From the NCBI RefSeq assembly GCF_016909185.1, contig NZ_JAFBFH010000034.1, positions 1-51,602 of the forward strand: a stretch of 51,602 nucleotides of DNA, read 5' to 3'. The translations under genes and the position numbers were made by a program. The number at the start of each line of letters is the position of its first letter. Position 1 is the first letter of the stretch. The stretch comes from Siminovitchia thermophila (lineage in GTDB: Bacteria > Bacillota > Bacilli > Bacillales > Bacillaceae_C). The notes under the pieces were generated by a model. That model saw nothing but the letters and a program-made list of their open reading frames with translations. It did no database searches and was not told the DNA's origin. This document shows positions 8,171 through 16,997 of this stretch, in pieces.

Positions 8171-8922
8171 GCACGCTCCTCCACATAAAATGTTTCACAA
8201 CGCAGCCCGCAGCGTTGCGCCTCCAGAACCAAGACATCCGCAGGTTTCACATTCCCCAAGTTGACATTCGGACCAATTTCATTTATAAAATACATTTGAT
8301 GCTTGGGCAAGGGAGCTTCAAAAATAATCTTTTTGCTGTCAATTTCTTTTAGCAACTCTTGAATCAAATAAGATTTAATATCCCCGCTTTTTTCGTAAAT
8401 TCCCGATGTCCCCGAATCCCTTCCTTCTGTAATCACATAGTCGCAGCCTGCCTCTAATAATTGCGCCACTTCCATTTTCCAGTCACATACCGACATTTCT
8501 TTATTCGCGTCTTTTGAACCGACTTCGGCAATAATGTGGAATTCTTCTTCCAATTCTTGGATGAGGCGCAGCCTGTCTTGAAGCGGAATATCGATCGTTC
8601 CGTTAGATATTTCAATCCAGTGAATACCCAATTCTTTTAAATAAGAAGCATATTCGGGGATTTTATGTTGTACAAAACATTTTTCGAACAATGTCCCTCC
8701 ACAGTAAACATCGATTTCATATTGTTGATAAAGATTTATTTTTTTCTTGATGTTGGGAGTAATATAGGCCGAGCCGATTGCCAACTTGGCGATATCAATG
8801 AATTGTCCGAAATCCGCCAATATGTTTTCCAGTTCTCCAGTGGGTATTCCAAAATCAGCTATGGATGTAATGCCATAGGTTCTTTTTCCTGAAGTTCTTA
8901 CAGGTAAAGATAGAAACTCCAT
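8152..8922 (-). CDS. yitD: Phosphosulfolactate synthase (ComA/YitD family)
   Basis: The enzyme adds sulfite to phosphoenolpyruvate to give (2R)-phospho-3-sulfolactate. Methanogens use it for coenzyme M, and Bacillus uses it for the sulfolactate stored in spores. The 256-residue TIM-barrel protein shows the family motifs DIAKLAIGSAYIT, YCGGTLFE, WIEISNGT, AEVGSKD, ITEGRDSGTSGIY, FEAPLPKHQ and GPNVNLGNV. A GGAGGAGG Shine-Dalgarno sequence precedes the ATG at 8922. It is the first gene of a two-gene minus-strand unit with the histidine phosphatase. In B. subtilis yitD belongs to the mother-cell SigE regulon. No clear SigE promoter could be read here. Confidence 0.92.
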   Translation of the reverse strand: MEFLSLPVRTSGKRTYGITSIADFGIPTGELENILADFGQFIDIAKLAIGSAYITPNIKKKINLYQQYEIDVYCGGTLFEKCFVQHKIPEYASYLKELGIHWIEISNGTIDIPLQDRLRLIQELEEEFHIIAEVGSKDANKEMSVCDWKMEVAQLLEAGCDYVITEGRDSGTSGIYEKSGDIKSYLIQELLKEIDSKKIIFEAPLPKHQMYFINEIGPNVNLGNVKPADVLVLEAQRCGLRCETFYVEERACKLTF

Positions 8923-9077
8923 TGGTAGCGCCTCCTCCGTAATTCTAGGATAGGATATTCAAAATATGGTTGAACGTGTATATCATTATGTGGTGATGGG
9001 ACATTGGCCGTCTGCATAAAAAGAAAGCGGAAATCAAATAATAACCGGGACAATTTTTTTCGCCAAAGCGAGGGACA

Positions 9078-10328
9078 ATGAAAATGCCTGAGAAAAGAAA
9101 CAAGGGGTTGACCATCCTTGCCATCAGTTCAATCCCGCTTATTTTAGTCCTAGGGAATTCCATGTTAATACCTATTCTGCCCAAGATGAAAGCAGAACTG
9201 GATATTTCACAATTTAAAGTCAGCCTTGTCATTACTGTCTTTTCCATGGCGGCAGCCATCGCGATTCCGGTATTGGGCTATTTATCTGACCGATTCAGCC
9301 GAAAAGCCGTTATCATCCCGGCCCTGATCTTATATGGAAGCGGGGGAATTTTAGCCGGTGCCGCATCAGCCTGGTTTTCCAATGCGTACATATGGGTACT
9401 GGCGGGCCGGGTAATGCAAGGGGTCGGGGCAGCAGGAACGGCGCCCATTGCGATGGCATTGACGGGAGATCTGTTTAAGGGCGGGGAACAAAGCAAGGTC
9501 TTGGGGCTGGTGGAAGCATCCAACGGGTTTGGCAAAGTGATTAGCCCGATTCTTGGCTCTTTGTTGGCACTCATTATTTGGTATGCAGCCTTTTTTGCTT
9601 TCCCGATTTTCTGTCTCATTTCCATACTATTAACCATTTTCTTTGTCAAAGAAAAGAAGAAGGAAGAAAAACCCCCTTCAGCAGGAACATATGTGAAGGG
9701 ATTATTGTCTGTTTTCAAAACGGAAGGGCGCTGGTTGTTTGTTGCTTACTTTGCAGGGGCAGCCTGCCTGTTTACACTATTTGGCATTTTATTTTATATT
9801 TCAGATATTCTTGAAAAGGATTATGACATTAACGGCTTGTTAAAAGGCGGGATTTTGGCGATTCCCTTATTGTTTATGACAACAACCTCTTATTTTACGG
9901 GAAGCAAAATTGGCAAAAAGATGAAGTTGATGAAGACTCTTATTGTCATCGGCCTTATTTTAATGACCGCTTCTTTTTCTACACTGATTTTTTTTAAAAG
10001 CTTGATTCCCTTTTTCTCTATTCTCGTGTTTAGCAGTATCGGAACCGGACTTGTCCTTCCCTGCATCAACAGCTTTATTACCGGATCGGTGTCAGCCAAT
10101 CGGAGAGGGTTTGTCACGTCATTGTATGGCTCAGTCAGATTTTTGGGCGTGGCGGTCGGACCTCCCGTGTACAGTGCCTTAATGGATTGGTCACGGACGG
10201 GAATGTTTTTAACAACGGCTGGTTTAACGCTATTTGCGGCCATACTTTGCCTGTTTTTCATCAGAGTGGGGAAAAAAGAGACTTCCAACAAACGGGATAC
10301 GCTGTTTGAACAATTAAAGTTTACGTAA
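9078..10328 (+). CDS. MFS transporter, YitG-like
   Basis: This is a 12-helix major facilitator of 416 residues in the drug:proton antiporter-1 style. Signature sequences are [23 protein letters not shown] (the loop 2-3 motif), [19 protein letters not shown] (motif C type) and [12 protein letters not shown]. It is transcribed divergently from the phosphosulfolactate synthase gene. In B. subtilis the MFS gene yitG lies in the same locus as yitD, so export of sulfolactate or a related acid is an attractive inference. GCGAGGGA precedes the ATG at 9078. The ATG at 9084 is equally possible. Confidence 0.85.
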   Translation: MKMPEKRNKGLTILAISSIPLILVLGNSMLIPILPKMKAELDISQFKVSLVITVFSMAAAIAIPVLGYLSDRFSRKAVIIPALILYGSGGILAGAASAWFSNAYIWVLAGRVMQGVGAAGTAPIAMALTGDLFKGGEQSKVLGLVEASNGFGKVISPILGSLLALIIWYAAFFAFPIFCLISILLTIFFVKEKKKEEKPPSAGTYVKGLLSVFKTEGRWLFVAYFAGAACLFTLFGILFYISDILEKDYDINGLLKGGILAIPLLFMTTTSYFTGSKIGKKMKLMKTLIVIGLILMTASFSTLIFFKSLIPFFSILVFSSIGTGLVLPCINSFITGSVSANRRGFVTSLYGSVRFLGVAVGPPVYSALMDWSRTGMFLTTAGLTLFAAILCLFFIRVGKKETSNKRDTLFEQLKFT

Positions 10329-10345
10329 AGGAGTATGTATGCCAG

Positions 10346-10643
10346 ATGGAAATTTATTTTTCACCGGAGATTATGACACCCCATTTTCAAGTGTTAAATG
10401 TTGTGGATTCAAAAGAACGCGCCGTCGGAAATGTTGCTTTTTTATTTGCTGAAAAAAAAAATGTACGTATACGGCATTCTGGAGGAAGAAGGTGTGGAAG
10501 CAGACTTTAAAGATTTGCTTACACCGTATCTAAAAGGCATGATGAAAGCACAAGAAGGATTGGATCTGTTTTCCTGCATTTATGTTGGATGTAAAAAAGT
10601 GAAAATGAACGAAGAAGGCGCAGAAGGGGATAACGGACAGTGA
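10346..10643 (+). pseudogene. Small conserved-looking gene frameshifted at an A10 tract
   Basis: An ATG at 10346 after AAAGGAG reads MEIYFSPEIMTPHFQVLNVV and continues to AFLFAEKK. A run of ten A (10452-10461) then breaks the frame. The sequence continues in another frame as MYVYGILEEEGVEADFKDLL to a stop at 10641-10643. With nine A the two halves join into one protein of about 98 residues. This looks like a homopolymer frameshift, either a sequencing or assembly error, a real mutation, or slippage-controlled expression. The family was not recognised. It follows the MFS gene by under 20 bases and is closed by a terminator. Confidence 0.6.
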
Positions 10644-10653
10644 ATACATTCAT

Positions 10654-10680
10654 AGAGGCCAAAAAAAGCCTCTTTTTTTG
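10654..10680 (+). terminator. Rho-independent terminator
   Basis: AGAGGC at 10654-10659 and GCCTCT at 10668-10673 form a stem with an 8-base loop. A run of seven T follows, ending at 10679. Confidence 0.85.
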
Positions 10681-10778
10681 TTTGTCATTTGCAGAAGGAT
10701 AAAGGACAACATTCGAAAAGCATATGATGTAAATAGGATGTCGTTAGACAGGGAAATCGTCTGGAGGTGATATGAACA

Positions 10779-12617
10779 ATGACCGATCTGGCAAGCCGCA
10801 TCCAATCTCTGTATGAACAAGTGGTGACCGAAGTGGAACGTGCTGTTGCCCAGTATCCGGTACGCCAAGGTGAAAAAAGCAGGAACAACTTATTGGCATA
10901 CCATGCTCTTCAAAAGCATCCGATCAATGATTTGGAAATGCTTTTAAAGGAGCGTGGACTTTCATCTGTTCGGGAGTCACTGCCTCATATCATGTATACG
11001 TTACAAAAAATAATGGAAAATCTGGGCGTGCATTTTTTACCTCCATCTCATCTTTCGGCTTTGTCACCGTTTGAGGCCAGACTGATTTCCCGGATCAGAA
11101 CCGATCTCGCCCTTGGGAATATTGTCGGCGGCCGCCATACAAGAATTATGGTGACCCTTGATTCGCGAATGCTTGATCAACCATCCATAATGGACCATTT
11201 ATTAATCAATGGAATGGAAATTGCCCGGATTAATTGTGCCCATGATCATCCGGACATTTGGGAGTCGCTCATACAAATGGTTCGGGAATCTGAACAAAGG
11301 CTTCACATTCCATGCAAAATATATATGGACTTAGCAGGGCCCAAAGTGAGACTGGGAGCTTTTCATAAAGAAAAAAAGCCATTAAAAATACAGGTTCCTA
11401 CAGACCTATCTGGAAAATGGAAGGAAGTTTCTGGTTTTCTTGATCTATCCGCCCCGGAATCGAAGGTGATGAAAGGAATAGATGGCCAAAATACTTTCGT
11501 GTTGGCTGTAAGAAATAAGGATATGTTCAAAGAAGCGCAAAAGGGAGATGACATTTTTTTTCGTGATGTTAAAAATCGGCCGCGAACACTCAAAATTGAT
11601 GAATGTGTCAGTCACAGCCGCATGAAAGTTACGGTGGATCAAACATCACTGATTGATGAACATGTTGTTTTTCAACATAAAGCAGGCAAGTTTTCGATTC
11701 ATTCCATTAATCCCAGTCCTGTTGACATAAAAGTAAAAAGAGGAGACATATTGCGATTGTATCTAAATGAGGCACGTCCTGGACACGCGGCAACCGAACA
11801 TGAACCCGCCGGCGTTCCCGTCACATTGCCAAAAGCGTTCCAAAATGTGCTGCCCGATGACCGAATTTTTATTGATGATGGCAAAATCAACGGTATTGTC
11901 CATCAAGTACAAAAAGATTTTATTGATGTGAAAATTCATTTTCCGACGATTGGCTATGCGAAAGTAAAAGAGGGGAAAGGGATTAATTTGCCGGATTCAC
12001 TGGTGGATTTGAATGTGCCGGCCATTACGGAAAAAGACTTTCAAGATTTGCCGTTTATTGCCAAACACGCCGATATGGTTGGTATATCGTTTGTTCATCG
12101 ACCCAATGACTTAATCAAACTTCGCAAGGAACTTGAACATCTTTCCGCGGACAACATAACAGTCATTGCAAAAATCGAAACAAAATCAGCTTTTCAGCAC
12201 CTTGCCCGGATTATGATCGAAGGGTTAAACTTCCAGCGTTTCGCTGTAATGATCGCCAGGGGCGACTTGGTGATTGAAACCGGGCCCGAACATTTATCTC
12301 ATATACAGGATGAAATTTTGGCGATGTGTACTGCCGCGCATATTCCGGTGATATGGGCTACAGGAATCTTGGAACGATTGACGAAGAAGGGCATCCCGGC
12401 CCGTTCGGAAATAACAGACGCTTCTTACGGAAAGCGGGCGGATGCAGTGATGTTAAATAAAGGCCCCTATATTATACAATCGGTCAAATTGCTTGATCGG
12501 TTGTTGCAATCGGGCGATGAATTCATTTCAGGAAGCCCATACCGTCAGGCATGGCACCAGCCGGGGCTTTTTATTCCCTCATTTCGGAAAAAGCTGCCTG
12601 TTCGGCAACATATGTAA
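10779..12617 (+). CDS. Pyruvate kinase-like protein with an N-terminal extension
   Basis: This 612-residue protein has a divergent pyruvate-kinase barrel from about residue 120 on. Recognisable pieces are RIMVTLDSRMLD, GMEIARINCAHD, MDLAGPKVR, VIAKIETKSAFQHL (catalytic lysine), VMIARGDLVIE, WATGILERL, RSEITDAS and DAVMLNKG. The GET loop of true pyruvate kinases is replaced. The first 110 residues are extra and helical-looking. About 85 residues are inserted between the first barrel strands where the B domain sits. GGAGGTGAT precedes the ATG. Pyruvate kinase activity is possible but not certain; such proteins coexist with a canonical pyk in many Bacillaceae. Confidence 0.85.
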   Translation: MTDLASRIQSLYEQVVTEVERAVAQYPVRQGEKSRNNLLAYHALQKHPINDLEMLLKERGLSSVRESLPHIMYTLQKIMENLGVHFLPPSHLSALSPFEARLISRIRTDLALGNIVGGRHTRIMVTLDSRMLDQPSIMDHLLINGMEIARINCAHDHPDIWESLIQMVRESEQRLHIPCKIYMDLAGPKVRLGAFHKEKKPLKIQVPTDLSGKWKEVSGFLDLSAPESKVMKGIDGQNTFVLAVRNKDMFKEAQKGDDIFFRDVKNRPRTLKIDECVSHSRMKVTVDQTSLIDEHVVFQHKAGKFSIHSINPSPVDIKVKRGDILRLYLNEARPGHAATEHEPAGVPVTLPKAFQNVLPDDRIFIDDGKINGIVHQVQKDFIDVKIHFPTIGYAKVKEGKGINLPDSLVDLNVPAITEKDFQDLPFIAKHADMVGISFVHRPNDLIKLRKELEHLSADNITVIAKIETKSAFQHLARIMIEGLNFQRFAVMIARGDLVIETGPEHLSHIQDEILAMCTAAHIPVIWATGILERLTKKGIPARSEITDASYGKRADAVMLNKGPYIIQSVKLLDRLLQSGDEFISGSPYRQAWHQPGLFIPSFRKKLPVRQHM

Positions 12618-12915
12618 AACGGCCACATTGTTCTCGGTGTGGCTTCCAACTACCACAAGGTAAAAACGCTTGTATGTAATGCGTGTTCAAGACCTGACCG
12701 GCTTAAAACGAGGCCGGCATATGTGTAACTCCGTTTCCCCTTGGAACAAGCTTCATCACTTCTGGCATCGGTCATTTGTGGAACGACTTTAGGATTGACA
12801 AATGAAACCGCTTCGAATTTTTGATTCCAGCATTGATTAGTGTAGAAATGAACTGAACTTCTTGCTTGGTTTTTTGAATGCCATCATGAGGTCCAACTTC
12901 ACAAATTCGAATCAT
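12618..12915 (-). pseudogene. Truncated, frameshifted hydroxymethylglutaryl-CoA lyase
   Basis: The minus strand from ATG 12915 reads MIRICEVGPHDGIQ, the start of HMG-CoA lyase (usual form VRICEVGPRDGLQ). After FISTLINAGIK the frame breaks by one missing base. It resumes as FEAVSFVNPKVVPQMTDA and then YTYAGLVLSRSGLEHAL, both characteristic of the family. A third block, VVVGSHTENNV, follows in another frame. Only about 100 of some 300 residues remain, and the match ends beside the stop of the pyruvate-kinase-like gene. The start is 13 bases after the GntR gene with AAAGGAA upstream, so it was once the second gene of a GntR-lyase operon facing a CoA-transferase. Confidence 0.85.
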
Positions 12916-12928
12916 ATAAACGTTCCTT

Positions 12929-13579
12929 TCACTTTTCCATTGAATTATTTTCCAAAAAGGTCAACACATGATCGCGCGCCCCGTAAACATGCTCCTGCAT
13001 GGCGGATTTTGCCCTTTCAAATTCCTGGTTTCGAATGGCTTCCATAATGGTGTTATGGACTTCATACGAACGGTATAGTTGACGGTCATGATACGAGTAG
13101 AAAGAGCGGAAAACGAGTGGGACGACAACGACTTTTGCCAAGTGAAAACCCAAGTGTTCATTTTTCGCCGCTGATAGGATGGCTTGATGAAATTGTTTAT
13201 TAGCTTGAACAATTTTCTTAATGCTGGAAATATCCGCCTCTGTATATTGGTCAATTGCTTTTTTGTATAAAGAATTGGATTCTTTCATTTTCCATAAATC
13301 TTCATCTGAACGGTAGAATGCGGCTTCGCTCGCAACATAGCTTTCCAAAAGAGCCCGTAAATCATAGATTTGGCGAATATCATCTTTGGTAAATGTTCGA
13401 ACAATGACACCACGTTTGAGAGGGGTGACTAAACCATCATTTTCCAATTTTTTAATGGCTTCACGAATAGGAGTCCGGCTGACATGATATTCTTCGGCCA
13501 ATGCCTCCTCGGTTAATCTTTTACCCGGTTCAAACCTGCCCGTTATAATGGCATCTTTTATTAGGTTGTAAGGTTCCAT
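12929..13579 (-). CDS. GntR-family regulator, FadR/FCD subfamily
   Basis: This 216-residue repressor has a winged helix (about residues 5-65, with RLTEEALAEEYHVSRTPIREAIKKLENDGLV) followed by a helical FCD ligand-binding domain (about residues 75-205). The FCD metal-binding Asp and His positions are represented by LRALLESYVAS, FHQAILSAAKNEHL and H in the final helices. FCD regulators bind carboxylates. The gene is divergent from a family III CoA-transferase. A TTGTATACAA palindrome overlaps its own -10 and another lies in the promoter of the facing gene, so it very likely represses both. Confidence 0.92.
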   Translation of the reverse strand: MEPYNLIKDAIITGRFEPGKRLTEEALAEEYHVSRTPIREAIKKLENDGLVTPLKRGVIVRTFTKDDIRQIYDLRALLESYVASEAAFYRSDEDLWKMKESNSLYKKAIDQYTEADISSIKKIVQANKQFHQAILSAAKNEHLGFHLAKVVVVPLVFRSFYSYHDRQLYRSYEVHNTIMEAIRNQEFERAKSAMQEHVYGARDHVLTFLENNSMEK

Positions 13580-13612
13580 TCCGACACCTCGCCATTGCTG
13601 TAGATAAACCTT

Positions 13613-13641
13613 ATTGTATACAATGAGAAAACAGACATCAA
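13613..13641 (-). promoter_or_regulatory. GntR gene promoter with overlapping operator
   Basis: On the minus strand TTGATG (13641-13636) and TACAAT (13618-13613) are 17 bases apart. The palindrome TTGTATACAA at 13614-13623 overlaps the -10, which suits autorepression. Confidence 0.6.
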
Positions 13642-13740
13642 ATTTTAATGGTAAACACTTCTCATTTTTAACGAAATAAAACAGTTGTGATGATTATATA
13701 AGCTGTTTATCTGAAAATTTACATATTACAAAAAATAGCA

Positions 13741-13769
13741 TTGCTGGTTTGTATACAAACTGCTATGAT
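13741..13769 (+). promoter_or_regulatory. CoA-transferase promoter with GntR operator in the spacer
   Basis: TTGCTG at 13741-13746 and TATGAT at 13764-13769 are 17 bases apart. The 12-base palindrome TTTGTATACAAA at 13748-13759 fills the spacer, so bound repressor would block RNA polymerase. The core TTGTATACAA is identical to the site at 13614-13623 and fits the FadR-type TGT/ACA pattern. Confidence 0.65.
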
Positions 13770-13904
13770 AAGTGAAATAGAGAATAAGTAGTGCAGCAAT
13801 CCTGTTACGCCCCGAAAGACCCCGGATGTTCATGACAAGCAGAAATGTGTCGATACCGCTGTGTTTAACGAGCATCAAACATGATAAAAATGGAGGTTTA
13901 TGAA

Positions 13905-15110
13905 ATGAAGAGTGAAGATAGGTTGCCTTTGGAAGGGATACGGGTACTAGAATTGGGGACACTGCTTGCCGGTCCGTTTACAGGCCGGTTACTCGGAGAT
14001 TTTGGTGCAGAAGTAGTCAAAATCGAAGCTCCAGACAAAGAAGATCCGATGAGAATATGGGGAAAACAAAAAGATGGACACGGATTATGGTGGCCGATTC
14101 AATCACGAAATAAAAAATCAATTACACTCAATTTAAGGGTTGAAGAGGGACAAGAAATCTTTAAAGAACTAGTGGAAAAGTCGGATATTATCATTGAAAA
14201 TTTTCGGCCTGGAACGATGGAAAGATGGAATTTATCATATGAGGTTTTATCCGAAATCAATCCAGGAATTATTATGGCTCGCACATCCGGATTCGGACAA
14301 ACGGGTCCTTATAAGGGTCGGGCGGGGTTTGGAAGCGTGGGTGAGGCGATGGGCGGGCTTCGCTATGTAACAGGCTTTCCTGATCGGCCGCCTACAAGAG
14401 TGGGGATTTCTATAGGTGACACACTGGCGGCATTATATGCCACAATCGGAAGTCTGATCGCCCTGCAAGAACGACAGCGTTCCGGGAAAGGACAAGTTGT
14501 GGACACGGCTTTGTATGAAGCTGTTTTTTCTGTAATGGAAAGTGTAATTCCGGACTATTTGCTGGCTGGCCATGTTCGTGAACGCACGGGAAATATTTTA
14601 CCCGGCATTGCGCCCTCCAATATTTATGCGACGAAAGACGGAACGTATATTGTCATGGGCGCGAATGCGGATGGGGTATTTCGCAGGCTTGCCGAAGCAA
14701 TGGGAACTCCGGAACTGGCCGCGGACTCAAAATTTGCGACACATGCTGCGCGCGGACAAAATATGAAAGAACTCGATTTTAGGATTGAACAGTGGACAAA
14801 AACAATGTCGGCAAGTGAAGCTCTTGAAATATTGGCTGAAAAGGGTGTGCCTTCCGGATTGATTTATTCGGCAAAAGACATAGTGCAAGATCCGCAATAT
14901 AAGGCGAGAGAAATGATCATTGATGTGGACCACCCGGTGCTGGGAAAGTTTCCTATGCCGGGGATCGTCCCAAAGCTTGGAAGAACTCCGGGGAAGGTGA
15001 AACATCCCGGCTCTGAAGTGAGGGGCAAGCATAATCAAGAAATATACAAGGGTTTACTTGATTATAGTGAGGAAAAACTTCACGAATTAATGAAAAAAAC
15101 AATTATATAA
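13905..15110 (+). CDS. Family III CoA-transferase (CaiB/BaiF type)
   Basis: This 401-residue enzyme moves CoA between carboxylic acids. It has GIRVLELGTLLAGPFTGRLLGDFGAEVVKIE, split here for length as the family N-terminal signature, then NKKSITLNLR, IIENFRPGTMERW, TSGFGQTGPY and the catalytic aspartate in GQVVDTALYEAVF. ATG 13905 is chosen because GGAGG at 13892-13896 lies eight bases upstream. Earlier in-frame ATGs (13881, 13890) precede it. The facing lyase pseudogene and downstream symporters suggest catabolism of a dicarboxylate or branched carboxylate such as glutarate, HMG, mesaconate or itaconate. The exact substrate is not determinable. Confidence 0.9.
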   Translation: MKSEDRLPLEGIRVLELGTLLAGPFTGRLLGDFGAEVVKIEAPDKEDPMRIWGKQKDGHGLWWPIQSRNKKSITLNLRVEEGQEIFKELVEKSDIIIENFRPGTMERWNLSYEVLSEINPGIIMARTSGFGQTGPYKGRAGFGSVGEAMGGLRYVTGFPDRPPTRVGISIGDTLAALYATIGSLIALQERQRSGKGQVVDTALYEAVFSVMESVIPDYLLAGHVRERTGNILPGIAPSNIYATKDGTYIVMGANADGVFRRLAEAMGTPELAADSKFATHAARGQNMKELDFRIEQWTKTMSASEALEILAEKGVPSGLIYSAKDIVQDPQYKAREMIIDVDHPVLGKFPMPGIVPKLGRTPGKVKHPGSEVRGKHNQEIYKGLLDYSEEKLHELMKKTII

Positions 15111-15202
15111 TGGTCTGTCATTGGCTAAGGAGGGAGGGGGAAAATCGCTTTAATTTTTAAGTCTGTCATATAGGGTTGTAATAGAAAAGAAAGGGGATAG
15201 AT

Positions 15203-15457
15203 ATGAGAAAAGTCCAAATCAAAGAACCCATCAAAAAAAAGTGGATTTGGATTGTGCTGGTGCTGATCTTGCTTGGGGGTGTGCCGTGGTATTTGCCGAC
15301 TGGCTCCATTGAACCGTTTATTCTTGGTTTTCCTTTTTGGGCATTTATTTCCGCAGTCTTTGCGATCATTCTATCTTTTTATTTAAGCTGGCTATGTTTG
15401 AATGAATGGCATATTGTCGAAGACATCGAAGAAAAGGAAAAGGAGTTGAAGGAATGA
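15203..15457 (+). CDS. DUF3311-type small membrane protein
   Basis: This 84-residue protein has two hydrophobic helices (about 14-30 and 41-65), with VPWYLPTGSIEPFILGFPFW between and after them and a charged C-terminal tail rich in Glu/Lys. This matches the DUF3311 family, whose members occur immediately upstream of sodium:solute symporter genes. Its TGA overlaps the ATG of the SSS gene (ATGA), so the two are coupled. It is probably a small accessory subunit of that transporter. AAAGGGG precedes the ATG at 15203. Confidence 0.8.
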   Translation: MRKVQIKEPIKKKWIWIVLVLILLGGVPWYLPTGSIEPFILGFPFWAFISAVFAIILSFYLSWLCLNEWHIVEDIEEKEKELKE

Positions 15458-16962
15458 GTCTTACGTTTTCCGGTACGGATGGCATTATTATTCTTGTTGT
15501 TTACGCACTTATTATGTTGCTGATCGGATATTGGTCAGGACGTGGAGAAAAGGATTTACATAATAGTTTAAGCGGTTACTATTTGGCTGGAAAAAATCTT
15601 GGGATTATAGCCCTTTTCTTCACCCTTTATGCCACACAATACAGTGGGAATACGGTGGTTGGTTATGCCCCAACTGCGTACCGGACAGGGTTTTCATGGC
15701 TACAATCGGTGCCGTTCATGACGATTATTATCGGGGTGTACTTGCTTTTCGCACCAAGGCTGTATGTGATTTCAAAAAGAGAGAACTTTGTTACTCCTAC
15801 GGATTGGATCGATTATCGCTTTCGATCGAAAGCGGTTACATTGTTAAGCATTTTTCTCATGCTTTGGGGACTGGGAAATTATTTGCTTGAGCAACTGGTG
15901 GCCATTGGACAAGCGGTGTCGGGGCTGACAGGGGGAACCATACCGTATCAAATTGCCGTCGTTGCTTTCGTTTTCGTCATGTTAACTTACGAGTGGCTAG
16001 GAGGAATGAAAGCGGTCGCGTTCACGGATGTGATGCAAGGTATCGTCTTAATGGCAGGTATTATCACTTTACTTGCAGGGTCACTGTATTTAGTCGGCGG
16101 TGATTTTGTCAGCACGACTAAAATGATCGCAGAAACGGAACCGGCCAAAGTTGGTGTTCCCGACATGATGACATTGATAAATTGGTTTAGTATGTTTCTG
16201 TTGATTGGATTTGGAGCGGCGATTTATCCCCATGCGGTTCAGCGAATTTATTCCGCGGAAAGTGAACGCACTTTAAAGCGTTCTTTTGCGCGAATGGCTT
16301 GGATGCCTCCGATTACGACCGGCTTGGTCTTTATTGTTGGAATTATAGGAATTGCCCTCTTTCCAGGGCTTGACAGAGATGGATCCGAGCAGTTAATCGG
16401 GATGATAGCCAATGAAGTTGCCGCCATAAATGGGTTATATTATTGGTTGATGGTTCTCTTTTTTGGCGGGATTGTTGCTGCGATTGTTTCAACCGCAGAC
16501 TCGGTATTATTAAGCTTTTCTTCGCTTATTTCAAATGACATATATGGAAAACTCATTAACAACCAGGCATCTGAACGGAAAAAAGTACTGGTCGGAAAAA
16601 TTGTTGGAATTATTGTAATTGTGGTCTTGCTTTGGATTGCATGGTATCCGCCAGCTACACTGTATGAGATTTTTGTGTTAAAATTTGAATTATTAGTTCA
16701 AGTTGCTCCGGCGTTTATCCTTGGCATTTATTGGAAACGAATGTCGGCCATGCCAGTTTTTTGGGGGATGCTGATCGGTGCCCTCGTTGCGGGCTTGATG
16801 ACATTTACAGGACACAAAACGTTTATGGGCGTTCATGGCGGTGTGATTGGTCTGGCTATTAACTTTTTCATTGCGGTGATTGGCTCGTATATCGTTCCGC
16901 CAACGGCTGCAAAGCAAAAGAAGGTGGAAAATATGACATCACTTCACGTGAAATCTTCATGA
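15454..16962 (+). CDS. Sodium:solute symporter (SSS family)
   Basis: This 502-residue transporter has about 13 helices. Family features are GYYLAGKNLG near the N-terminus, ATQYSGNTVVGYAPTAY, the TYEWLGGMKAVAFTDVMQG motif and AAIVSTADSVLLSFSSLIS near helix 8, where sodium-binding Ser/Thr residues lie. It resembles the PanF/monocarboxylate branch rather than PutP. ATG 15454 overlaps the DUF3311 stop. A longer in-frame ATG at 15406 lies within the DUF3311 gene and is rejected. It is likely the uptake system for the acid handled by the upstream CoA-transferase. Confidence 0.9.
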   Translation: MSLTFSGTDGIIILVVYALIMLLIGYWSGRGEKDLHNSLSGYYLAGKNLGIIALFFTLYATQYSGNTVVGYAPTAYRTGFSWLQSVPFMTIIIGVYLLFAPRLYVISKRENFVTPTDWIDYRFRSKAVTLLSIFLMLWGLGNYLLEQLVAIGQAVSGLTGGTIPYQIAVVAFVFVMLTYEWLGGMKAVAFTDVMQGIVLMAGIITLLAGSLYLVGGDFVSTTKMIAETEPAKVGVPDMMTLINWFSMFLLIGFGAAIYPHAVQRIYSAESERTLKRSFARMAWMPPITTGLVFIVGIIGIALFPGLDRDGSEQLIGMIANEVAAINGLYYWLMVLFFGGIVAAIVSTADSVLLSFSSLISNDIYGKLINNQASERKKVLVGKIVGIIVIVVLLWIAWYPPATLYEIFVLKFELLVQVAPAFILGIYWKRMSAMPVFWGMLIGALVAGLMTFTGHKTFMGVHGGVIGLAINFFIAVIGSYIVPPTAAKQKKVENMTSLHVKSS

Positions 16963-16997
16963 TCATAACTTATAAGTAAAAGAGATGAAACCTAATA

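Noticed and set aside
8923-9077. SigE promoter for yitD
   Set aside because: CATAATGA and CATATTTT pieces exist on the minus strand but not with the 14-15 base spacing needed, so no promoter is called.
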